In this document: positions 32,751 through 41,805 of the stretch, in pieces
Numbering within the stretch: the stretch's first letter is position 1
Layout: the number at the start of each line of letters is the position of its first letter
Source of the DNA: Pseudomonadota bacterium
Lineage (GTDB): Bacteria > Myxococcota_A > Polyangia > Polyangiales > Polyangiaceae
NCBI GenBank assembly: GCA_023398955.1
Contig: JAEWRL010000020.1
Location: 62,001 to 126,000, forward strand
DNA length: 64,000 nucleotides
Reading direction: 5' to 3'
Notes under the pieces: model-generated
What the model saw: only the letters and a program-made list of their open reading frames with translations
The model's database searches: none
Told to the model about the DNA's origin: nothing
Position numbers and translations under genes: made by a program

Positions 32751-33428
32751 CTACTCCTTGTGCTCTTTCTGCCTCATGCGGCTCGCAATGGCAGCGAGCG
32801 GCGCCAATCTCGGGTCAATGTGCTCGGGGGCGTCCTGGTCGGCAGAGGGCGGAGAACTAGCCGTGTCTGGCGCGGAGTGCAAGTCCGATCGCACGGGCGC
32901 CATTGGAAGCTCTAGCAGGATGAATTCCCTCACGAAGCCGTCCAACTCGACCCGCTCGCCCCGGAAAGCGTCGCGAGCGGCGTCCTCGTTCGACAGAATC
33001 GGCACATCGGCCCATTTGCCGGATCCAGCTGTGGAAGATTTCTTCTCTGCGTTGCGCTTCTTTCTCGCGGGGTGTTTGCCCCGCTGTCGGCGGGGTACGC
33101 GCTCGTCGGGAAGCTGCTCCAGAAGCAAGAATATCTCGGGGTGTATCTCGAGCTCGACCGGGTCGAGCGTCCGCACGCACGGCATGGTCAGTTTGATGTC
33201 CGCGCTGCCCCGTACAAGGATTTCGCGGCCATTCTTGCTGACTTCCAACTGCATTGAACCATCGCCGCGCGGCTCGGCATCCGAACCCTCTAGCGCGTGA
33301 CGCAGCCAGTCCTCCGAGAGCTCCCAGTATATCTGCTTCGGTCCGTCGTCCAGGTCGGCCAGGGGGACCACGAAGTGTGCCGTCGTCACGATTGCCACGG
33401 TAGCGCTGCGGCCACGAAGCCGCAACAT
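32751..33428 (-). CDS. DUF177 (YceD) family protein
   Basis: 225 residues from ATG 33428; a GTG at 33389 (VTTAHFVVPLADLDDG) is an equally reasonable start. The DUF177 core includes the strand pair GREILVRGSADIKLTM and the conserved PCVRTLDPVELEI segment, followed by a Lys/Arg-rich loop (RRQRGKHPARKKRNAEKK) and a region with FVREFILLELPMAP. YceD proteins have been linked to 23S rRNA/ribosome assembly and nearly always precede rpmF, as here (4-bp gap). The Lys/Arg insert is larger than in E. coli YceD and the C-terminal 55 residues are an extra Pro/Ser-rich tail. Probable first gene of the fab cluster. Confidence 0.85.
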   Translation of the reverse strand: MLRLRGRSATVAIVTTAHFVVPLADLDDGPKQIYWELSEDWLRHALEGSDAEPRGDGSMQLEVSKNGREILVRGSADIKLTMPCVRTLDPVELEIHPEIFLLLEQLPDERVPRRQRGKHPARKKRNAEKKSSTAGSGKWADVPILSNEDAARDAFRGERVELDGFVREFILLELPMAPVRSDLHSAPDTASSPPSADQDAPEHIDPRLAPLAAIASRMRQKEHKE

Positions 33429-33507
33429 TCCTGGGGTGGGCGGTCTTCGGTGACTGAAGGCTGACCTCAAGGCGTCCTTCCCGCCCCGTGTTAGCGTGCG
33501 GACGGAC

Positions 33508-34830
33508 ATGCCGCCATCGAGGGTGCATCCGTTCTCCCGGCGCGTGCTGCTAGCGTGCGGCCTCTATCTGGTGGTGACCGCGGCGATGCTGCTCCTCGCT
33601 CCGTCGGAGCTGTTCCGCGGCCACACCAGGTACAACCATTTTGCCTTGCTCGCCGAGGCATGGTGGCGCGGCGATATCGCTCTCGCGGGGGAGCCGCCCG
33701 CCTATGCCGGCCTCAACGACTTCGCCCAGCATCGAAGTCGCTGGTTCGTGGTCTTTCCGCCGTTTCCCGCCGTTGTCGTGCTGCCTTTCGTGGCTGTCGC
33801 TGGGAGTGCCGAGCGCGTGCCCGACGGGCTTGTTTTTCTGTGGGTCTCGGGACTCGGGCCTGCGCTGACGTTTCTGGCTCTCGAGAGGGCGCGAGCTGAA
33901 TGGGCGATGGGAACGGAGCGGGCAAGCCTCGGCTTGGCCCTGCTCCTGGCCTTCGGGACTCCATACTTCTTCAGTGCCGTACAGGGGACCGTATGGTTCG
34001 CTGCACACGTCGTCGGCGTCGCGCTGATGGCGCTCTACTGTTATGCGGCAATCGGTGCGCGGCGGCCCTTTCTGGCAGGGGCGGCGCTAGGGCTCGCGTT
34101 CTTGACCCGAGCGCCGATGCTCCTCGCGGCCCCGCTCTTCCTGCTCGAGGCGTGGCGGACTGCTGGGTGCCGACCGCTGGATCGGTGTTCGGGTCACGGC
34201 GACCCCGCACCGTCGACGGTGCGGGTCCGGTTTCTCCGCTCGTCGACGCTCTTTGCTCTGCCGCTCCTTTTGGCCATGGCGGCGGGGGCCGTCCACAATC
34301 TCCTGAGGTTCGGGGATCCCCTCGAGCCGGGGTATCAATACCTTGCGGTTCGCTGGCAGGCGCGCATCCAGGCCTGGGGCCTCTTTCACTACCACTACTT
34401 GCCGCGAAACTTGGGTGTTCTGCTGACGAGTCTTCCGTGGACCGGGGATGGACAGGTGCCCTTCCGGATCAATGGGCACGGTTTGGCTCTGTGGTTCACG
34501 TCCCCAATCCTGATTTGGGTGGCGGTGCGCAGCCGCTCGCCCCGTTGGACCCGAACGTTGCTAGTCAGCGCGGCCGCCGTCGCCCTGCCCACTCTTTTCT
34601 ATCAGAACACAGGCTGGGTGCAGTTCGCTTACCGATTTGCCAATGACTACGTCGTACTGTTGGTGCTCGCCCTGGGTTCTGTGCACCTGAGGCTATCCAG
34701 GCCGTTCATCGTTGCCGCCATTTGGTCGGTCGGAGTGAACCTGTTTGGTGCGCTGAGCTTTGGGCGAGTGGGGTGGGAGCAGTACTACTTCGTGGAGCCG
34801 ACTCAGAGCGTTCTTTACGAGCCTGACTGA
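33508..34830 (+). CDS. Multi-pass membrane protein, possible GT-C-type glycosyltransferase
   Basis: 440 residues with about ten hydrophobic segments (for example VLLACGLYLVVTAAMLLLA, FALPLLLAMAAGAVHNLLRF, YVVLLVLALGSVHL). The first extracytoplasmic-type loop has RYNHFALLAEAWWRGDIAL and later RWFVVFPPFPAVVVLP, and the C-terminal part has HYHYLPRNLGVLL and VQFAYRFANDYVVLLV. This layout resembles ArnT/PMT-like GT-C transferases that use lipid-linked sugars, but I see no decisive acidic pair, so function remains open. ATG 33508 follows the weak context GTGCGGACGGAC. It is divergent from DUF177 and convergent with the cyclophilin gene (49-bp gap). Confidence 0.6.
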   Translation: MPPSRVHPFSRRVLLACGLYLVVTAAMLLLAPSELFRGHTRYNHFALLAEAWWRGDIALAGEPPAYAGLNDFAQHRSRWFVVFPPFPAVVVLPFVAVAGSAERVPDGLVFLWVSGLGPALTFLALERARAEWAMGTERASLGLALLLAFGTPYFFSAVQGTVWFAAHVVGVALMALYCYAAIGARRPFLAGAALGLAFLTRAPMLLAAPLFLLEAWRTAGCRPLDRCSGHGDPAPSTVRVRFLRSSTLFALPLLLAMAAGAVHNLLRFGDPLEPGYQYLAVRWQARIQAWGLFHYHYLPRNLGVLLTSLPWTGDGQVPFRINGHGLALWFTSPILIWVAVRSRSPRWTRTLLVSAAAVALPTLFYQNTGWVQFAYRFANDYVVLLVLALGSVHLRLSRPFIVAAIWSVGVNLFGALSFGRVGWEQYYFVEPTQSVLYEPD

Positions 34831-34879
34831 AGGACTGCATGCGCCCGGTGGCAGTGGACGGCGGTTCGCACGCGCGCCA

Positions 34880-35713
34880 TCAGGGCACTACGGCTGGCTT
34901 TGGCGCTTGGGGAGTCTTCGGGAGGCCCGGTGGGCGCGCATCCCTGCGCCGGATGGTGACCCGCTTGAGCAACGGAGGATTCACGGGCCGCTCCCCTCGG
35001 ACGGGAACGCTGGCAAGCTTCTCGACGAGGGCGTCGGGCTCGCATTCGCCGAAAATTGTGTAGCTCGCATCAAGGTGCGGCGCGGGGCCGTCCAGGATGA
35101 AGAACTGCGCGCCGTTCGTGTTGGGCCCGCGATTGGCCATGCAGAGAAGGCCACGCCGGTCGTGGGCGGCACCCTCCCAGACCTCGTCCCGGAAGACGTA
35201 GCCAGGGCCGCCGCGGCCAGTCCCCTCAGGATCGCCGCCCTGGATCATGAAGCCCTTAATGATGCGATGGAACACGGTGCCGTCGTAGGCTGGTTCCTCG
35301 ACCCATTCCCCCTTTGAATTCTTCCAAGGGCGTGTGCCGCGAGCCAGGCCCACGAAGTTGGCAACGGCGATGGGCGCCCGATCGCTGAAAAGCTTGCATT
35401 CCAGCGTCCCGAGGCTGGTCTCCAGGTGCGCGAACAGGTCTCCGTCTCCTCGCAGCCCTTCGAGGGCTTCATCGAGCGTGAACTCTCCCTGCTCTGGATC
35501 ACCGCCAGCAGGGGACCGTGCGGCTGCAGGTTGTGGAGCGGGGCGGGCTGCCGATATCGCTTGGGTCTCCTTCGGTCCCTGCTCGGCCGCCGGTGTCGCT
35601 GGCGTGGAGCCGCTCGCGTCCGGCTCCGGGGTTTTGTCGCAGGCGAGCGGTGTCAGGACGAGCAGCAGGGTGAAGGGTGCGAGGTGGCCAAGGCGACGCG
35701 CGACGTGCTTCAT
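34880..35713 (-). CDS. Cyclophilin-type peptidyl-prolyl isomerase, probable lipoprotein
   Basis: 277 residues. A signal peptide with a possible lipobox (LLLVLTPLAC, Cys25 if the start is 35713) is followed by about 60 disordered residues rich in Ala, Pro and Gly, then a cyclophilin domain (about 95-260): YDGTVFHRIIKGFMIQGGDP (catalytic Arg in FHR), CMANRGPNTNGAQFFI, and FGECEPDALVEKLASVP. It catalyses proline isomerisation, probably in the periplasm for outer-membrane protein folding. The lipobox has Pro at -3, so lipidation is less certain than export. An upstream ATG (35734) is possible. It is 85 bp after the DUF192 lipoprotein gene, probably in the same transcript. Confidence 0.88.
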   Translation of the reverse strand: MKHVARRLGHLAPFTLLLVLTPLACDKTPEPDASGSTPATPAAEQGPKETQAISAARPAPQPAAARSPAGGDPEQGEFTLDEALEGLRGDGDLFAHLETSLGTLECKLFSDRAPIAVANFVGLARGTRPWKNSKGEWVEEPAYDGTVFHRIIKGFMIQGGDPEGTGRGGPGYVFRDEVWEGAAHDRRGLLCMANRGPNTNGAQFFILDGPAPHLDASYTIFGECEPDALVEKLASVPVRGERPVNPPLLKRVTIRRRDARPPGLPKTPQAPKPAVVP

Positions 35714-35798
35714 GTGTGCAGCTCTAGCCTCCAAGCCAAGGAATCGTCAACTCACGCTCCGCACATCGCGAGATCGCACTTTCGCGCGGCGGTGCTGA

Positions 35799-36455
35799 TT
35801 AGCCCCGGATGACGACACGCTGGCCTGGTTCCACGCCGTGCCGCCGTGCCCACCCGGCGTTCACCTCCAGCACGTGCTGCGTAGGGCACCGGATGCTGCG
35901 CGGCTCATCGTTCATTGGAGGCACCTGCTCGAGAATGCCGCTGATCGTGCCATCGGCAGCGATGAACAGCATATCGAGAGGAATGCAAGTGTTGTGCATC
36001 CAGAAGCTTCGAATTGCCTCGTCTGGCCATGAGAAAAGCATTCCAGCGTTCTCTCCCAGTGCGGTCGCGTACATCAGCCCCTGCCGCCGGTCTTGCGGCG
36101 TTCGAGCGAAGGTCGCGTCGATCCGCGGCCGCTGCGGCGCGTCGACGAACTCGACGTCGCCGTGTGGCAGACGCGCCGCCTCGGGCCCCGGCGGGCAATT
36201 CTCTGCTGGGCGGGCCGGGGGGGCGGGCACCGCACTCCAGGGAGCCACGCAAGGCCTTGTACTGTCTGCCGTAGCGGGAGCCGCTGCTGCGTTCGACACG
36301 GCGGGTGCAGCGCCGTCTCTCGTCGGCGCTGCTTCGTCCGGGACGACGGGGTTCTCTTCTGCAATCCTGACGGTTCGCGGATCCGAGGGCTCTTCCGTCT
36401 TGCCGCATGCCGCCAGGATGCAGATTCCGAGCGCTGCGCCAACGAGCTTCCACAT
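35799..36455 (-). CDS. DUF192 domain lipoprotein
   Basis: 218 residues. Start at 36455 gives MWKLVGAALGICILAACGK, a good lipoprotein signal with lipobox LAAC. A linker rich in Ala/Pro/Thr (about 25-95) has two isolated Cys (RPCVAPW, ENCPPGPE). The DUF192 domain (about 105-215) has the typical ATFARTPQDRRQGLMY, GMLFSWPDEAIRSFWMHNT, IPLDMLFIAADG and HVLEVNAGWARRHG motifs. The family function is unknown; in other bacteria it is exported and small. The gene precedes the cyclophilin lipoprotein and is divergent from the Cys-rich lipoprotein pair. A longer in-frame start (36587) gives a signal-less N-terminus and was rejected. Confidence 0.85.
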   Translation of the reverse strand: MWKLVGAALGICILAACGKTEEPSDPRTVRIAEENPVVPDEAAPTRDGAAPAVSNAAAAPATADSTRPCVAPWSAVPAPPARPAENCPPGPEAARLPHGDVEFVDAPQRPRIDATFARTPQDRRQGLMYATALGENAGMLFSWPDEAIRSFWMHNTCIPLDMLFIAADGTISGILEQVPPMNDEPRSIRCPTQHVLEVNAGWARRHGVEPGQRVVIRG

Positions 36456-36676
36456 GGCCGCGGGTCTAGCACGGGCCTTGGTAGGCGAGGTTGGTCTTGT
36501 TGCCGGCGCTCGAGCACCGCTCGTCAGTGGATTCCTGCAGTGCGGTTCCAGTGCGTCAGCGGCGTAACCCGGGTTAAGCGTTGCCACCAGGTGTCGCTCG
36601 GGCTTCAGAGCCTCCGCGGCGGGCAGGAGCGCCCTTGGCGTGGCTGTCCGCGGCGAAGTGCGCTATACGGTCCACC

Positions 36677-37264
36677 ATGGCGGCCCGGTCGGTGCTGGTG
36701 GGTGCGGCACTGCTCATGGTGTCAGGTTGCGGTGCAGATGCAGGATTGCCGTCTCGCGCCAGCGGTGGCAGTGCTGGTTTTGGCCCGGGTTCTTTACCAG
36801 CTGGAGGGCAGCCTGATGGCGGGGAGGCGGGGCAGGCGGGTGGTGGAGGAGGCGCCGGGGTGCTCGCTGCAGGCGCCGGTGGGGAGCCGGGTTTCGACCT
36901 TTCGTCCAGCTATGTGGAAGAGGTCTGTCCGGCGCCGTCACAAGCGCCCGCGCCGCTCCTGGAGTGCAATCCGTTCACGCAGCCTAGTGGGTGCGCCGAA
37001 GGGGAGGGGTGCTACCCGTTCGCCGTCTACCCTGACGACCCCTGCGCCCCGGAGACGTTCGGCTCGGAGTGTCTTCGCGCGGGATCGGGCGGGCAAGGGG
37101 ACTCCTGTCGCGGGGATGCTGACTGCGGCCCCGGGTTTGCGTGCATCGTATCCAGCTTCGGCACTGAGTGTGCTGCGCTGTGTCCCCGCCTTGCCGTGGA
37201 GCCCTGTTCCCCAGGGTTGATCTGCGCTGCCATCGACGTGGACGGCTTCGGAGTTTGCCTGTGA
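36677..37264 (+). CDS. Cys-rich secreted lipoprotein
   Basis: 195 residues. MAARSVLVGAALLMVSGCGAD is a clear lipoprotein signal (lipobox VSGC). A Gly/Ala-rich spacer (GGQPDGGEAGQAGGGGGAG) leads to a Cys-rich domain with about a dozen Cys (CPAPSQAPAPLLECNPF, SGCAEGEGCYPF, GDSCRGDADCGPGFACI, EPCSPGLICA), expected to form disulfides at the cell surface or periplasm. This Gly-rich-spacer/Cys-knot layout is common in myxobacterial surface lipoproteins. Its last bases overlap the GTG start of the next gene (GTGA), so the two are translationally coupled. CTATAC 12 bp before the ATG is too close to be a normal -10. No function assigned. Confidence 0.7.
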   Translation: MAARSVLVGAALLMVSGCGADAGLPSRASGGSAGFGPGSLPAGGQPDGGEAGQAGGGGGAGVLAAGAGGEPGFDLSSSYVEEVCPAPSQAPAPLLECNPFTQPSGCAEGEGCYPFAVYPDDPCAPETFGSECLRAGSGGQGDSCRGDADCGPGFACIVSSFGTECAALCPRLAVEPCSPGLICAAIDVDGFGVCL

Positions 37265-38919
37265 GCGGTGCCGGCCCAAGGTGGCGTAAGCATGCGACGG
37301 AGCCCGGGGACCCGTCTTTGCCGGTGCTGCGCCGACCGGTGTTGCTCGGGTGCTTGGTGGCCTCATCACTGGGTCTTTCATGCGGTGCGCGCTCGGAGAT
37401 CTTGCCCTCAGCCGAGGAACTCGCTCGCGCAGGCGGGACGAGTGATCCCGATGCTGGCGGTGCACCCTGCCGTGAGGCGAGCGAATGCCCGAAGGTGCCG
37501 TGTCACGTTGCCCGTTGTATCGCGAACCGGTGCGAGCCAGCGCCGCCGCAGCCCTGCTCCGATGGGGACCCGTGCACGGAGGATATTTGCGATGCCGTTC
37601 GTGACGTGTGCCGCCACGAGAGCTGGTACGTTGATGAGGACGGCGACGGCCACTCTGCACTGCGCCCGGGCGTTTCCCGCGGCGACGCCTCGGGTGCTGA
37701 GGCTTGCGGAACGGATTGCGACGACACCAGCGCCGTTACCTATCCCGGAGCGCCGGAGCGCTGCGATGGGATCGACAACGACTGCGATGGAGAAGTCGAC
37801 GAAGGGGCACCAGCGAGCATCGATCCGGCGGCTGGCGTCAAGCTGACGGGTGTCGACGTCTCGGACGTCTCGGTGGGCGACATAGCGTTCGACGGGACGC
37901 GCTACGCCGTCAACCTGGGCCTGCAGCGGGACCGCTGGGCCACCTACTTCACGCTCCTCGATCGATTCGGGCAGGTGCTCGTGGCACCAACGGCAGTCTC
38001 CACGACTCCGAACGATGCGCTCACGGGCGGATTCGCGTGGTCGGAGCAGGGCTACGCGATTAGCTGGTCCGATCGGCGCGAACAGGACTACGAAGTGTAC
38101 TTCAATCGTTTGGACTCGCGTGGCGTGAAGCTGGGCCCCGACGTGCGGCTCTCCGAGTCCCCGGGGTTCTCCATTCATAGCAAGGCCGCAGCCACCGCGG
38201 ATGGCTACCTGGTGGTGTACGCCGACCAGCGCGGGGCGGAATACGCCGCGATAGGGACGCGTGTGGGCATGGATGGCACGGCGCAAGGGCTTGCTCCTCG
38301 CCTGACGCCCGAAGGCGTAGACGTCCGGCGGCCGAGGTTGGCGATCGGGACCACCTCCCGTGCGATCGCTTTCTACATGGTGAGGGAGGACAGAATCGGC
38401 GTCAGGGTTTTCGACGACGAATTCCAGCCGTTGAGCGATGTGGTCGTGGTCTCCGACGTCGGCGGGGTGAGTCCGAGCATCGTGTGGGTCGACGGTCGTT
38501 ACGTTGTTGCATTCACCCGCTATGACGGTGGTCCCGGGGACGCTGTCTGGGCCGCCGTCTTGGACGAGCAAGCACGTGTCCTCATGCCCGCGCAACCCGT
38601 CACCTCTGGTGCCTCCTTTGCTCGAGCGCAGACGACACTCGCGCTCGAACGAGAGCTGCTCCTCGTCTGGGCGGATGACCATGACCAGCACGGAAACTAC
38701 GAGATCTACGCAATGACGCTGGCGGGAGACCTTGCTGTGCGCCGCCCTCGCGTACGGATCACCGAGACGCCTGGACCAACACTGGCTCCCTCCGCAGTGA
38801 TCGGCTCCCACGGAGACGTTGGCGTCGTCTATAGCGATGAGAATGCGGGGCGCTGGTCCGCATACTTCACACGTCTGGGGTGCTACCTCGATCCTGAGGC
38901 AGGCTCGCCGCTCATGTAG
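37261..38919 (+). CDS. MopE-type metal-binding-motif lipoprotein
   Basis: 552 residues, starting at the GTG that overlaps the previous stop as GTGA. RRPVLLGCLVASSLGLSC (lipid Cys41) is a lipoprotein signal with an extended basic n-region. Residues 70-120 are Cys-rich; residues about 124-182 contain a MopE-like putative metal-binding motif: DEDGDGH, then CGTDCDDTSAVTYPGAPERC, then DGIDNDCDGEVDEG. The remainder (about 190-545) is made of WD-like or beta-propeller-like strands (FDGTRYAVNLGLQRDRW, WVDGRYVVAFTRYDG, LLLVWADDHDQHGNYEIY), perhaps a seven-blade propeller. MopE is a copper-binding surface protein in methanotrophs; metal binding here is inference. It is convergent with purF. Confidence 0.8.
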   Translation: MSGAGPRWRKHATEPGDPSLPVLRRPVLLGCLVASSLGLSCGARSEILPSAEELARAGGTSDPDAGGAPCREASECPKVPCHVARCIANRCEPAPPQPCSDGDPCTEDICDAVRDVCRHESWYVDEDGDGHSALRPGVSRGDASGAEACGTDCDDTSAVTYPGAPERCDGIDNDCDGEVDEGAPASIDPAAGVKLTGVDVSDVSVGDIAFDGTRYAVNLGLQRDRWATYFTLLDRFGQVLVAPTAVSTTPNDALTGGFAWSEQGYAISWSDRREQDYEVYFNRLDSRGVKLGPDVRLSESPGFSIHSKAAATADGYLVVYADQRGAEYAAIGTRVGMDGTAQGLAPRLTPEGVDVRRPRLAIGTTSRAIAFYMVREDRIGVRVFDDEFQPLSDVVVVSDVGGVSPSIVWVDGRYVVAFTRYDGGPGDAVWAAVLDEQARVLMPAQPVTSGASFARAQTTLALERELLLVWADDHDQHGNYEIYAMTLAGDLAVRRPRVRITETPGPTLAPSAVIGSHGDVGVVYSDENAGRWSAYFTRLGCYLDPEAGSPLM

Positions 38920-38973
38920 GGCCCGCACTCCGGCGACCCTATTCGTCGCCGCGGGCGTGACGGGGCCTTCAAC

Positions 38974-40383
38974 TCATGAATCAAGGAGCCGAAGCTGGCG
39001 TTGGCGGGGGTGGGGCGTAAACGGGATTGGATAGTCGCCGCTCCAGCAGGCATGGCAGAAGCCTCCCTCGGGGTCTTCACCCTCGTCGGTGCCGGCTGCT
39101 CTGACAGCTTGGACCATGCGCTCGAGAGAAAGATACCGAAGGGTGTCACTCGTGATGTACTGGTTGATCTCTTCAATCGAGTGACTCGAGGCAATGAGCT
39201 CGCCGCGGGTCGGCGTGTCTATCCCGTAGTAGCAGGGCCACTGGGTGGGGGGACTCGAGATGCGGAAGTGAACCTCGCGGGCTCCAGCGTCGCGCACCAT
39301 CTTGACGATCTTCCGGCTCGTGGTTCCCCTCACGATGCTGTCGTCGATGACGACGACGCGCTTGCCCCGCAGGGAGTCGCGGATGGGGCTGAGCTTCAGC
39401 TTCACGCCGAAATGGCGGATGCTCTGCTGAGGTTCGATGAAGGTCCTGCCTACGTAGTGGCTCCTCACGAGCCCCAACTCGAAGGGAAGGCCAGAACGCT
39501 CCGCAAACCCGATCGTCGCGGGGACCCCCGAGTCCGGGACCGGAATGACGACGTCGGCCTCGATAGGATGCTCGTCGGCGAGCGCGCGCCCAAGGTTCTT
39601 ACGGGCCTCGTACACGCTCACGCCGCCGATCGTGGAATCCGGCCTGGCGAAATAGACGTACTCGAAGATGCACATGCGACGCGGCACGCGCCCAAAGGGC
39701 CGCGTCGAGCGGATGCCGCTCTTGTCGATCACCACCATCTCACCGGGCTCGATCTCGCGGATCAGCCTCGCGCCAATGAGGTCAAAGCTGGAGGGCTCGC
39801 TAGCAATCACGCGTGCGCCCCCTTGGACGACTTCCCCCAAGCACAGTGGCCGGATCCCCATGGGATCTCGAACGGCTATCAAGGACTGCTCCGTGAGGCA
39901 AACGAGGGAGTAGGCTCCGCGAACCTCCTGCAGGGCGTCGGCGATGCGGTCCTCCACCGCGCGCTGGGTGCTGATGGCCACCAGGTGGACCACTACTTCC
40001 GTGTCCCCGATGCTTTGGAAGATGGACCCGCGTGCCTCGAGCTTCTCGCGGAGCGCTTCGGCGTTCGTCAGGTTTCCGTTGTGCGCGAACGCCATCGAGC
40101 CTCGGGCATAATCGACGGCGATCGGCTGTGCGTTCTTGAGGTGGGAGCCGCCGGCAGTGGAGTAACGCACATGCCCGATGGCGTGCTCACCTTTCAGGTG
40201 CTCCAGCTGATCGGTCGGAAAGACATCGATGACGTGTCCCATGCCTCGATGGGCGACGAGCTGCTGGCCGTCGCTCGTAACGATCCCTGCGCTCTCTTGT
40301 CCGCGGTGTTGAAGCGCATGAAGACCCAGGTAGGTCAGGTTTGCGGCTTCCGGGTGGCCGAAGATTCCGAAGACTCCACACAT
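38974..40383 (-). CDS. purF: Amidophosphoribosyltransferase
   Basis: 469 residues; first step of purine synthesis, PRPP plus glutamine to phosphoribosylamine. ATG 40383 gives MCGVFGIFGH, so the Ntn nucleophile Cys2 needs only Met removal, with no propeptide. The phosphoribosyltransferase PRPP motif VVVIDDSIVRGTTSRK is intact. Cys238 (RRMCIFEYVYF), Cys384 (QWPCYYGID) and Cys443/446 (GFCHACW) match the four ligands of the 4Fe-4S cluster known in the Bacillus subtilis type, so this is the oxygen-labile, iron-sulfur form. A longer in-frame start (40515) has no supporting motif. It follows pilT by 249 bp but is functionally unrelated. Confidence 0.97.
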   Translation of the reverse strand: MCGVFGIFGHPEAANLTYLGLHALQHRGQESAGIVTSDGQQLVAHRGMGHVIDVFPTDQLEHLKGEHAIGHVRYSTAGGSHLKNAQPIAVDYARGSMAFAHNGNLTNAEALREKLEARGSIFQSIGDTEVVVHLVAISTQRAVEDRIADALQEVRGAYSLVCLTEQSLIAVRDPMGIRPLCLGEVVQGGARVIASEPSSFDLIGARLIREIEPGEMVVIDKSGIRSTRPFGRVPRRMCIFEYVYFARPDSTIGGVSVYEARKNLGRALADEHPIEADVVIPVPDSGVPATIGFAERSGLPFELGLVRSHYVGRTFIEPQQSIRHFGVKLKLSPIRDSLRGKRVVVIDDSIVRGTTSRKIVKMVRDAGAREVHFRISSPPTQWPCYYGIDTPTRGELIASSHSIEEINQYITSDTLRYLSLERMVQAVRAAGTDEGEDPEGGFCHACWSGDYPIPFTPHPRQRQLRLLDS

Positions 40384-40632
40384 GCGAGAGGCACCATGGG
40401 TCCGGAATGGGGCACCTGCACTGGGTATCGGACCCTGACCCAGGAGGCGGCGCTGCCGATGCGGGCAGACTTTGTCCGGTTTTGGGAACGCGTGCCACTC
40501 GGTAAGTCGATCCATCGAACAGATGCTGGCCGGCTGCTACTTCAGGGCTTGCCCATTCCGAGATCGCCTTGTCCTGTTGCGCCGAGCTTCGGGGGCGGCC
40601 GCTTCAGGTAAACCTGCACCCGCATGTGAGCC

Positions 40633-41775
40633 TCAGCGGCGTCCAGGGCTTGCGCCAGGTCCGGGCGCGCGCTCTTTCGGAGCACCGCCTTCGATCATGG
40701 AACGAAGCTCCTCGGGATCCGTGGAGCGGCCAATCGCCTCCTCATAGCTGATGAGCTTACGAAGGAACAGCGAGTGGAGGCACTGATTCAGGGTCTGCAT
40801 GCCGAACTTCGACTGCCCAACCTGCATCGTGGAGTAAATCTGATGCACCTTGTCCTCGCGGATCAGATTACGGATCGCTGCATTGGGGACCATGATCTCC
40901 ATTGCTAGCACGCGCCCAGGGGACCCCGCCCGCGGCAGGAGGAGCTGGCTCAACACACCTTCGAGGACGAAGGATAGCTGCGCCCTGATCTGCGGTTGTT
41001 GATGGGGCGGGAAGACGTCGATGATTCGGTTGATGCTCTGCACCGCCGAGTTCGTATGCAGGGTTGCGAAAACCAGGTGTCCCGTCTCGGCGATGGTCAG
41101 CGCGGCCTCAATCGTCTCCAGGTCGCGCATCTCACCCACGAGGACCACGTCAGGATCCTGCCTGAGGACGTACTTTAGCGCACGTTTGAAGGTGTCAGTG
41201 TCAGCACCGACCTCCCGCTGATTGATGATGCAGCGTTTGTGGGGATGCAGGTACTCGATCGGGTCTTCGACGGTCATGATGTGCTGACGTGTGTCGGAGT
41301 TGATCCGGTCGATGATGGAAGCCAAGGTGGTGCTCTTCCCCGAGCCGGTAGGGCCGGTGACGAGCACGAGGCCTCGCGGCTTCCGCGTCAGCTCTGTGAC
41401 TATGGGGGGAAGGCCGAGCTCTTCGAAGCTCAGGATCTTGAAGGGAATGGCGCGAAAAGCTCCGGAGACGGCCCCACGCTGGAGGAAGATGTTCGCGCGG
41501 AACCGCGAGAGGTTCTTCACTCCGAACGAAAGATCGAGCTCCTTCTCCTTCTCGAAGATAATCTTCTGCTCTTCCGTGAGCACCGAGTAGCAAAGCTGCT
41601 TGGTATCCATCGAAGAGAGTGGTGGGAGCTTCAGGGGCACGATGGAGCCGTCGATGCGCAGCAGGGGCGGCGACCCAGTCGTGATGTGCATGTCGCTCGC
41701 CCCTTTGTCGATCATGGCGCGAAGGAGTTGGTGAAGGTTGATCTTGATGCCTTGGGGTGCGCCGCTCTGCGTCAT
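40633..41775 (-). CDS. pilT: Type IV pilus retraction ATPase
   Basis: 380-residue hexameric ATPase. Motifs: Walker A VTGPTGSGKSTTL, Asp box MTVEDPIEYLH, Walker B VLVGEMRDLETI, His box FATLHTNSAVQSINRII, and the C-terminal AIRNLIREDKVHQI that is diagnostic for PilT. It powers pilus retraction and S-motility-type twitching in myxobacteria. It begins 30 bp after pilB, so pilB-pilT are co-transcribed, the order known from Myxococcus pil loci. pilC and the pilus-regulatory genes are not adjacent; purF follows instead. Confidence 0.95.
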   Translation of the reverse strand: MTQSGAPQGIKINLHQLLRAMIDKGASDMHITTGSPPLLRIDGSIVPLKLPPLSSMDTKQLCYSVLTEEQKIIFEKEKELDLSFGVKNLSRFRANIFLQRGAVSGAFRAIPFKILSFEELGLPPIVTELTRKPRGLVLVTGPTGSGKSTTLASIIDRINSDTRQHIMTVEDPIEYLHPHKRCIINQREVGADTDTFKRALKYVLRQDPDVVLVGEMRDLETIEAALTIAETGHLVFATLHTNSAVQSINRIIDVFPPHQQPQIRAQLSFVLEGVLSQLLLPRAGSPGRVLAMEIMVPNAAIRNLIREDKVHQIYSTMQVGQSKFGMQTLNQCLHSLFLRKLISYEEAIGRSTDPEELRSMIEGGAPKERAPGPGASPGRR

Positions 41776-41805
41776 CGATGGGTTCTCGCTCGTTGGTTCG
41801 CCACG

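Noticed and set aside
37408..38928. 506-codon minus-strand frame over the MopE-type gene
   Set aside because: Antisense artefact; Arg/His-rich composition and no domain, unlike the plus-strand gene with signal peptide and metal motif.
39001..40611. 536-codon plus-strand frame over purF and the 3' side of the pilT-purF gap
   Set aside because: Antisense to the clear purF; no recognisable motif; long antisense frames are expected in GC-rich DNA.
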